A stretch of DNA of 32,522 nt from Flavobacterium sp. ACAM 123 (GTDB lineage Bacteria; Bacteroidota; Bacteroidia; Flavobacteriales; Flavobacteriaceae). Below are positions 7,929 to 15,006 of this stretch, piece by piece (positions within the stretch are counted from its first letter, which is position 1; every line of letters starts with the position of its first letter). The notes beneath the pieces are model-generated. The model was not told where the DNA came from. It saw only the letters and a list, made by a program, of their open reading frames with translations, and did not search any database. A program made the position numbers and the translations under genes. The stretch is taken from contig NZ_AJXL01000043.1 in assembly GCF_000264055.1 (NCBI RefSeq), forward strand, positions 1 to 32,522, in the 5' to 3' direction.

Positions 7929-9323
7929 TTAAAAATTATATTTCCCTGAGTGGAAGCCCAGTTTTACTAAACCTGGTTTCACTTCTGGAGCGTTCATAAA
8001 TAATTTCCATAATAAACCAGTACGGTAGTTTTCAATCATCGGTACAATTGTACCTTGATCAATAGCTAAATATCGAGGCGTAACCCAATTATAATGCGGT
8101 GAAAAAGCATCATAAGGTCCTGCTATACCAACATATTCCGACTTTTTTTCATCATATAAATAATGTAGGAATTTGAGTGATTCAACTGGTGTAAATGGAA
8201 ATGAAGATAAGGCAGCAGTTGGAGTAATAATACCTAAATCGTTATTCGGTTGGTGAGCAGAATAACCTGTAGTTCCGTCACTGTTTCGAGTGTAACTAGC
8301 AGTTAAACCCCAAACCTTATCAGAATACCCTTTCCATTGTTTTGGATTAGCAATAGCGTACTGGTGCATGATTTTAGCATGATTTTGCGTCAAGGTCCAA
8401 TAATCAGCATATTGATCTTTTAAATTGGAAGGGTCCAAACCTAAATAAGAATAATGCGACCAAAACATGGGTCCTACATTTCCTGTAGCTCCATTATAAT
8501 TAAAAATCACCGGAATTCCGTATTGGGAAGCGCCACTAACAATTGCTCCATTCCTAGCCCATCCATTGTGGTATGCGGCTGCAGCTATTGGATGCGTAGG
8601 AGATGAAACCGCCATTACATAAGTAATTAAACATTCATTGTATCCTTCTAACTTGAAGTTCATTTCCCAACCATAATTGGGAGACCAATGCCAGTATAGG
8701 GCACTTTCGCCTTTAGTATACCAATCCCATTCAACCCCTTTCCAAAGTTCATCTGCCTTTGCGGCTAATGCTTTTTCAGTGGTATTTCCATCTTTAAAAT
8801 ATTCTCTAACAGTCAATAATCCTTGACACAGGAATGACGTTTCTACTAAATCTCCGCCGTTGTCTTTTGTACCAAAAGGGATTACTTTACCATCATTTCC
8901 GTTCATCCAATGCGGCCAAGCCCCGTGAAAACGCTCTGCTTTTTCGAGAAAATTCATTGACGTTGTAAGTCGGGAAACAGCTTCAGCTCTAGGAACAAAA
9001 CCCCTATCAACTCCTGCAATAATAGTCATCAATCCAAAACCAGATCCGCCTGTTGTAACAATATTAGACTCAAAACTAGGATCATTAGTATAATAGCGTT
9101 CTCGGGCCAACTTCGAGTTAGTTTCAGCATATTCCCAAAAATATTTTAGTGCATCTTTTTGAACTTGGTCCAGCGCTTCAGCATCTGTTAAGACAGTAGC
9201 AGGTGCCGTAGGTGTTGTAGGTAAAGGAGTGCCTCCCGTTGTTTGCTTTCCATCAGAAGAGGAAGTAGAACAGGCATTAAAAAGACCAATTAAAACTAAA
9301 CATATAGAAATTTTCATTTTCAT
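7929..9323 (-). CDS. Glycoamylase-like lipoprotein, GH144-type (candidate endo-beta-1,2-glucanase)
   Basis: A 464-residue lipoprotein: basic start MKMK, hydrophobic core, lipobox LFNAC with C18, then a Ser/Thr/Pro-rich linker to about residue 45. The rest is one (alpha/alpha)6-type domain of the PF10091 'glycoamylase' family. Diagnostic stretches are KDALKYFWEYAE, the GGSGFGLMTII region, HGAWPHWMNG, DLVETSFLCQGLL and the C-terminal HYNWVTPRYLAIDQG. The characterised Bacteroidota members are endo-beta-1,2-glucanases of GH144, which cut linear beta-1,2-glucan to sophorooligosaccharides. GH assignment rests on recognised motifs, and activity on other beta-glucans cannot be excluded. It sits between the LamG lipoprotein gene and the esterase in the susC operon, as expected for the depolymerising enzyme. 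Confidence 0.82.
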   Translation of the reverse strand: MKMKISICLVLIGLFNACSTSSSDGKQTTGGTPLPTTPTAPATVLTDAEALDQVQKDALKYFWEYAETNSKLARERYYTNDPSFESNIVTTGGSGFGLMTIIAGVDRGFVPRAEAVSRLTTSMNFLEKAERFHGAWPHWMNGNDGKVIPFGTKDNGGDLVETSFLCQGLLTVREYFKDGNTTEKALAAKADELWKGVEWDWYTKGESALYWHWSPNYGWEMNFKLEGYNECLITYVMAVSSPTHPIAAAAYHNGWARNGAIVSGASQYGIPVIFNYNGATGNVGPMFWSHYSYLGLDPSNLKDQYADYWTLTQNHAKIMHQYAIANPKQWKGYSDKVWGLTASYTRNSDGTTGYSAHQPNNDLGIITPTAALSSFPFTPVESLKFLHYLYDEKKSEYVGIAGPYDAFSPHYNWVTPRYLAIDQGTIVPMIENYRTGLLWKLFMNAPEVKPGLVKLGFHSGKYNF

Positions 9324-9348
9324 ATCATACTAATGTTAATAATTCAAA

Positions 9349-9370
9349 AGCTAGTTTTCACAAACTAGCT
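9349..9370 (-). promoter_or_regulatory. Intercistronic hairpin between the LamG and glucanase genes
   Basis: A 9-bp perfect stem pairs AGCTAGTTT (9349-9357) with AAACTAGCT (9362-9370) around a 4-nt loop. On the minus strand it is followed only by a short U-tract (TTTTGAATT). It is more likely a partial terminator or mRNA-processing hairpin that tunes enzyme versus binding-protein levels than a full stop. Confidence 0.5.
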
Positions 9371-9380
9371 CTCTCTCATT

Positions 9381-10282
9381 TTATCTATTGTCTTTTTCTA
9401 ATTTATACAATGCAACCACTTCGTTATCAGATAATACGGTGTTGTAAATTCTAAACTCATCCATTAATCCTGTATAGTTTAACATCCATCCATCAGGAGC
9501 ACCCCAAGGAGCTCCTAAACGTTGCTGAAAACCTCCAATAATAAATTTTGAAACATTTGAATTTGCTAATTCGCCATAACCGACTCCTCCAGTAAGAGGA
9601 TCAGAAGCATAGCGTTTAGCCAAGGGAGCAGGTAAATCAAGCTTCTTTCCATCGATGAACATGCTGTAAGTAGAACTTGTTCCATTATACATCCAAACCA
9701 TATGTTTCCATGATCCAAACATATTAGGCAAAAGATTAGCACCGTTATGTTCTATAAACTGACCTGACCAAGGAATACTAGGTGTTACGTCTTTTTGAAT
9801 GTGATTTTTCAGCAACATCGTACTTGCGGGCCCTGTCCCTTCTACCAGTGTGAAGATGTTACCCCAGAAATCAGTGGTTTTTGGTAACATAAATAAAGAT
9901 TGCGCTCCTCCAGTATGTGGATTTGTCTTAATCCACATAGAAACAGTAATGCTTTTTATAACTATCAAAGGACTTGCTACGTTGTTATAAGCAATAAAAG
10001 AGCTAGAAGATCCTTGATATGCCTGCCCTTTAATTCCAGGTGCATAGCTTACAGCTGTTCCTACACCACCAGTTATTCCATTTTTTGAATCTAAAATAGT
10101 ATTTTCGAAACTAAATTTAGTTATCAAATTACTTGCTGCAATATCATCTGAATTTTCGAAACCACCTATGGATTCATAAGCGATTGGAGTGTTTACTTTA
10201 TCTATACTATCCTGATTACAGCTTATAAAAAATTGCGAAACCAGAACAGAAGTAAATAAGTATATGTATTTATTTTTTTCAT
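9381..10282 (-). CDS. LamG-domain surface lipoprotein (candidate glycan-binding protein), start out of frame
   Basis: A concanavalin A-like/Laminin_G_3 protein in the place usually taken by a surface glycan-binding protein after susD. The domain starts near LITKFSFENTILDSK, has the SITVSMWIKT strand and ends with the typical LMDEFRIYNTVLSDNEV. A lipoprotein signal is visible (NKYIYLFTS, then SQFFISC). The sensible ATG (10280-10282), 17 nt after the susD stop, is one base out of frame: with seven As (10273-10279) it reads MKKINTYTY and soon stops, whereas eight As would give MKKNKYIYLFTS directly into the lipobox. The domain frame itself is open further upstream to 10409, inside susD, but an N-terminus there would precede the lipobox by about 45 residues. 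I chose 10282 as the native start. Confidence 0.75.
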
Positions 10283-10299
10283 TTTTACTGTTTTTAAAA

Positions 10300-11754
10300 T
10301 TAATAACCCGGGTTTTGTAGGGACAGTCCGTTTGATTGTAAAAGGAAGGCCTGCGGCAAAGGAAATAATTCATGTTTTCCGGCAACAAATGTCTTTCCAT
10401 GAATTGCAAATGCTGAAACAGCTTGACCAGTGCGTACTAAATCAAAAAACCGATCGTGCTCAAAAGCCATTTCTACTCTTCTTTCTTTCCAGATCGCAGT
10501 TCGCACCTCTGCTTTAGAAATTGCAGCGGTATTTCCTAATTCAGCTCTATTTCTAATCTGGTTTAATAAAAGAATTGCAGCAGGAGTTTGATCTAATTCG
10601 TTTAGCGCTTCAGCTTTCATTAATACTACTTCAGCATATCTTAAATATTTAATATTAGCATCCGTTTCCCAAGCATCAGTATAAGCCGAAGAATAAGCTT
10701 TAAAATTATATCTAGGGTTTTCAACTGTCGTTGGGACTACTCTACCATCATACAAAGTTGTTCCCGCAAAAATAATAGTTGCATTTTTTCTAACATCACC
10801 TGACTCGTACGCATTTACTAAACTTTGAGAAGGTGTATTAAAACCCCATCCCCAACCGCCGGCACCACGAGCACCTTGCGTAACTGAGTACCCCTGTATT
10901 CCTTTTGCTGGAATTGAACCTGTACCTTGAATTTCGAAAATCGATTCAGCATCATTTTCTCCAGCTAATCTAAAGATGGAAGCATAATTAGGAACAAGGG
11001 AATATCCAGTAACTAAATTAGCGTTGTCTACCACTTTTTGCCATTTCTTTTGGTATAAATTGACTTTTGCTAATAAGGCATAAGCTGCTCCTTTCGAAGC
11101 TCTTCCCTTTTCTGAGGCTGCATATTCTGATTTATTAGGTAAGGCAGCAATCGCGTCTGCTAAATCATTTTCGATAAAAGCATATACTTCAGCACTTGTT
11201 CTACGTGTCAATTGCATAACCCTATCCTCATCAGAAGAAGGATTTGGTAAATGATCAATAATAGGCACTCCGCCATACGTTTTTACCAAGGTAAAATACA
11301 TAAAAGCTCTTAAAAACTTAGCCTCACCTAAAAGTCTAGAACGTAACGCTGGATTTGCTTGATCTAATTGTGGAACGATATTCAGTGCTTGATTGCATCT
11401 ATTAATCCCTTCATAATTAGCCTCAAATGTTTCTCTAATCGACAAACTTGAAGCATTATAAGTTAAGGCATCCATAACGTCCTTATCTGCACCTGTATCT
11501 CCAGGAGAAGATCCTTTATCAGCATCATCAGAGGCAATACTTGAAAGTCCAATCCAAGAAAACGAGCTCATATTGAAGTCCAAAAACTTATTATAGATTG
11601 CAGTAACAAAAGTAGTCGCTCCTTGATCATTGTTAAATAAGGCGATATCTTTTGTAGAGATAGATTCTGTTTGATCAACATCTAAATAATCGTTTGAACA
11701 CCCAGAAAAAAAGTAGGCGGATAGCGCAAAAATTGATATATATATCTTTTTCAT
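10300..11754 (-). CDS. susD: SusD/RagB-family outer-membrane glycan-binding lipoprotein
   Basis: A 484-residue SusD-like lipoprotein that lids the SusC channel and binds the glycan at the cell surface. The signal peptide ends at SGC (lipobox cysteine about residue 19). The central region is alpha-helical TPR-like, with ALLAKVNLYQKKW and LRYAEVVLMKAEALNEL, which is typical of RagB/SusD. The C-terminus ends in the family signature LSLQNPGY. The start lies 4 nt after the susC stop, so the two are translationally coupled. The symbol denotes family membership, not starch specificity. Confidence 0.95.
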   Translation of the reverse strand: MKKIYISIFALSAYFFSGCSNDYLDVDQTESISTKDIALFNNDQGATTFVTAIYNKFLDFNMSSFSWIGLSSIASDDADKGSSPGDTGADKDVMDALTYNASSLSIRETFEANYEGINRCNQALNIVPQLDQANPALRSRLLGEAKFLRAFMYFTLVKTYGGVPIIDHLPNPSSDEDRVMQLTRRTSAEVYAFIENDLADAIAALPNKSEYAASEKGRASKGAAYALLAKVNLYQKKWQKVVDNANLVTGYSLVPNYASIFRLAGENDAESIFEIQGTGSIPAKGIQGYSVTQGARGAGGWGWGFNTPSQSLVNAYESGDVRKNATIIFAGTTLYDGRVVPTTVENPRYNFKAYSSAYTDAWETDANIKYLRYAEVVLMKAEALNELDQTPAAILLLNQIRNRAELGNTAAISKAEVRTAIWKERRVEMAFEHDRFFDLVRTGQAVSAFAIHGKTFVAGKHELFPLPQAFLLQSNGLSLQNPGY

Positions 11755-11758
11755 TGTA

Positions 11759-14700
11759 TTAAAATTTTAAATTAGCACCAATAACAAGTGATCTTAAAGT
11801 TGGATAGGCATCAAGCTCGATACCTTGACTACCATAAGGATCTCCGTTACCATTTAATTCTGGAGAAAATCCGGAGAACTTTTGTGTAATAAAAGGGTTT
11901 ATAGCATTTACATATACTCTGCAATAGCTCAAGAAGCTATTTTCGGCCAAAGGAAGTTTGTATCCTAAACTCATATTATTTACTCTGAAGAAATCTCCGG
12001 ATTCTAAATAATAGGTTGAAGCCACTGGAACTTGATTGAATGGAGCTGGATTTGAAGCTGAAGTGTTATTTACAGTCCAGAAATCTGTGGCTATAGATTC
12101 TTCTATATTTTCTCCTGAAAAACGTTGTGCTTTCTTACCATTGTACACTTTTGCTCCTGAAGTTCCGTATCCGTCAACTGAAAAGTCAAAGTTTTTATAG
12201 TTAACTCCTAAAGTAATTCCGAAAGTGGAGGAAGGCAAAATAGAACCTGTATATTTTTTATCTTTATTAGCATCCAATGCATCTTGCGTTACTGTAGTAC
12301 CTGCTGCAGTATTATATAGCATCGTACCATTTTCTGGATCAAAACCAGCGTAATCATAAAGATAGAAACTCCCTAATGGTTTTCCTATAGAAGAGTTGTC
12401 TAGTAATTTTGTGAACTGCCCGTTTGCTAAATCGCCACCATTAATTGGAGCAAGAGTAGCATCTTTTAAGCTTTTTAATTCGTTTTTATTATTAGAGAAA
12501 TTACCTCCAAACCAATAACTTAAGTTATCACTAATTTTATCGTCCCAACGCAAACTCACTTCATATCCTTTATTAGATACTTCTCCCACATGCGCCGGTG
12601 AAGCATTGCTTATACCAGATGTAACATAAGGTCTTGTATTTAAAATCACATTTGTAGTCGTTTTATCATAGACATCAAACGATCCTTTTAACCTTCTGTC
12701 TAGTAATTCAAAATCCAAACCTGCTGAAGCTTCTTCGGTTATTTCCCACGATAAACTTGGATCAACTTGAGAGTTGATTGTCGTTCCTTCATACAGTATA
12801 GAACCACCTAGATAACTACTTAAACCAGAAGAATACGCTTGATTATTAAGAGGAACGTTTTGATTTCCTAGTCTACCCCAACCACCTCTTAACTTTAGTA
12901 AATCGATTGCTTCAACATTAGCCATAAAATCTTCTTTAGAAACAACCCAGCCGATACCAAAGGCAGGAAAAGTTCCCCAACGATAGTCTTTACCAAAATT
13001 AGAGGATCCATCGCGTCTAATTGTCCCAGTAAGCAAATATTTATCCATCAATTTATATTGAAAACGACCAAAATAAGAAGCTAATTTAGTTTCATTAAAA
13101 ACTTCATCTCTGTAACTTATTACATTACCTACTTCATTAACGCCACTTAAAGACCAGTAATTAGCGTCAGCGTTAACATTTTTTCTAGATATTGTTAATT
13201 GTTCTCTTGCTCCCCTAATAGAAGTTTCTATTCCTCCAGTTAATTCAATATCATGAATACTCGCAAATACTTCATTATAGGTGAAGTAATTTGATAGATT
13301 CCAATTGAAATATTGATTTCTACCTTTTGTCAATAAATTGATGTTGTCAGTTGCCTTGTACTGAGAAGCAATTCTGCTAGGATCAGCAGCTAACCAGATG
13401 TTCTTAGTATCTTCAAAATTATAATTTTTCCAAGTATAATATTCTCCATTAAATTGAGAAGTAAATTTTAATGATTTTAGAATTTCATAATCTAATTTTA
13501 AACCACCTTGTAAAATGACACTCTTTTGTTCTTCATCAAAAAAGTCTAATTGCGCAACTGGATTACCCACATTGTTAAATGAGGACCCTGCCGTTCCTGC
13601 GAAACCATCGTTTCCAACAAATGATACACCATACTGTCCGTTTGAAAAACGAACAGGAATAATAGGTGATTGTTTGTAAGCATTCGTAAAAGCACTTAAA
13701 GGTTTTGGATTTGATTTGGTTATACCAAAACTAAAGTTTTGATTTAGTGTCAGTTTCTTAGATATTTTATACTCATTATTATTTCTAAAAGTAGTTCTAC
13801 TATAATCTAATCCATTCAAAACCGCTTTCTCCTCGTAGTTTCCTATACTGAAAAAATATTTTATATTTTCTGTTGATCCTGAAACGGATATGTTATTTTG
13901 AGTATAGGCTCCCGTTCTTGTAATTTCATCAAACCAATCTGTATTTACAGGTTGATCTTGAGAAAAAGTTGTTGTTTGTAAAGCGGAATTAGAATAGTAA
14001 GAATACTTATTACTTCCTGCCATTTTTACTTTCTTCAAAGGCGCTCTAAAACCAGCAAAACTTTCAATTTCTACTGTAACACCATCACCTTTTCCTTTTT
14101 TAGTAGTAATAATAATTACTCCATTTGCAGCTCTAGTACCGTAAATTGCTAAGGCTGATGCGTCTTTTAAAATTTCATAGGAAGTAATATCATTGGTATT
14201 AATATTATTTATATTCTCTGTAGGCATTCCATCAACTATATATAAAGGAGTTCTCCCCCCTAAAGCAGTTCCTAAACCTCTAATAATAACTGACGGGCTA
14301 CTACCCGGTAAATCTGATGACACCACTTGCACACCAGCAGCTTTTCCTTGAATGGCTTGAGAAGCATTCAAAACTTTAGTTCTAGAAATTTCTTCTGCTT
14401 TTAAGGAGGTAATTGCAGTAGTATTATCAATCTTTTTTCTCGATCCGTAACCAATGATCACTACCTCATTCAACGCAGTGTCCTGAGACTCCATCATAAT
14501 TACGGTCATTAGACCTGAAGTTACATTTATTGTTGTAGGGGCAAAACCCAACATTGTGATTTTTAGTATCTCGCCCACGTTAGCGTTGATGCTAAAATTT
14601 CCGTCAAAATCAGTATTAGCATTTGTATTGGATTCAGTGGCAATCACAATTGCTCCCGGTATTCCAATTCCGTTTTTATCTAATACCTTTCCCTTACTTA

Positions 14701-14764
14701 CTTGCCCAGACATGTATGCAGGAAGTAGAATAAGTGCTAAAAAGCAAAATATAAAATTTCTCAT
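11759..14764 (-). CDS. susC: SusC/RagA-family TonB-dependent outer-membrane transporter
   Basis: A 1001-residue TonB-dependent importer of oligosaccharides. Residues 1-20 are a signal peptide (YMSGQ). A carboxypeptidase-D regulatory-like beta-sandwich covers about 22-95 (GKVLDKNGIGIPGAIV). A TonB-box-like NEVVIIGYG and plug domain follow (about 98-225, with the IRGLGTALGGRTPLYIVDGMP and ILKDASALAIYGTRAANGVI signatures). A 22-strand barrel ends in an aromatic C-terminus (GANLKF). It is the first gene of the operon, preceded by a 242-nt regulatory region that separates it from the regulator gene. Expression is probably controlled by that regulator. Confidence 0.96.
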   Translation of the reverse strand: MRNFIFCFLALILLPAYMSGQVSKGKVLDKNGIGIPGAIVIATESNTNANTDFDGNFSINANVGEILKITMLGFAPTTINVTSGLMTVIMMESQDTALNEVVIIGYGSRKKIDNTTAITSLKAEEISRTKVLNASQAIQGKAAGVQVVSSDLPGSSPSVIIRGLGTALGGRTPLYIVDGMPTENINNINTNDITSYEILKDASALAIYGTRAANGVIIITTKKGKGDGVTVEIESFAGFRAPLKKVKMAGSNKYSYYSNSALQTTTFSQDQPVNTDWFDEITRTGAYTQNNISVSGSTENIKYFFSIGNYEEKAVLNGLDYSRTTFRNNNEYKISKKLTLNQNFSFGITKSNPKPLSAFTNAYKQSPIIPVRFSNGQYGVSFVGNDGFAGTAGSSFNNVGNPVAQLDFFDEEQKSVILQGGLKLDYEILKSLKFTSQFNGEYYTWKNYNFEDTKNIWLAADPSRIASQYKATDNINLLTKGRNQYFNWNLSNYFTYNEVFASIHDIELTGGIETSIRGAREQLTISRKNVNADANYWSLSGVNEVGNVISYRDEVFNETKLASYFGRFQYKLMDKYLLTGTIRRDGSSNFGKDYRWGTFPAFGIGWVVSKEDFMANVEAIDLLKLRGGWGRLGNQNVPLNNQAYSSGLSSYLGGSILYEGTTINSQVDPSLSWEITEEASAGLDFELLDRRLKGSFDVYDKTTTNVILNTRPYVTSGISNASPAHVGEVSNKGYEVSLRWDDKISDNLSYWFGGNFSNNKNELKSLKDATLAPINGGDLANGQFTKLLDNSSIGKPLGSFYLYDYAGFDPENGTMLYNTAAGTTVTQDALDANKDKKYTGSILPSSTFGITLGVNYKNFDFSVDGYGTSGAKVYNGKKAQRFSGENIEESIATDFWTVNNTSASNPAPFNQVPVASTYYLESGDFFRVNNMSLGYKLPLAENSFLSYCRVYVNAINPFITQKFSGFSPELNGNGDPYGSQGIELDAYPTLRSLVIGANLKF

Positions 14765-14856
14765 ATATTAATGATTTGTTAAAGTTAATGAAGCCAAATT
14801 AGGTAATTACAACGTTATAGTAACAACACGTGAATTACTACATAGCTACATCACAG

Positions 14857-14887
14857 CAAATAATATCAGGTACAAATCAATGAGCAA
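14857..14887 (-). promoter_or_regulatory. Candidate susC operon promoter (Bacteroidota type)
   Basis: Read on the minus strand there is TTG (14885-14887), a spacer of about 20 nt, and ATTATTTG (14857-14864), which resembles TTG-N19-21-TAnnTTTG except for the first two bases. It would give a leader of roughly 85 nt before the susC ATG. This is pattern matching only. Confidence 0.35.
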
Positions 14888-14915
14888 TAGCATAGAAGAG
14901 GGATAATAGGAGAAT

Positions 14916-14956
14916 GAATTACATCCATATGATGTAGTAATGATGTATTGTAATTC
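14916..14956. promoter_or_regulatory. Nested inverted repeats upstream of the susC promoter, candidate operator
   Basis: GAATTACA (14916-14923) is perfectly complementary to TGTAATTC (14949-14956). Inside lies TACATC (14920-14925), a CATAT spacer and GATGTA (14931-14936). GATGTA occurs again at 14942-14947, and TACATC at 14847-14852 near the presumed transcription start. Four copies of a hexamer in about 100 bp, placed just upstream of the candidate promoter, fit a binding site for the adjacent LuxR-type regulator. Confidence 0.45.
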
Positions 14957-15006
14957 TGTTAAAAACAACCCTTAAAAGTACACTATATGTAAAAATTAAT
15001 TGGTTT

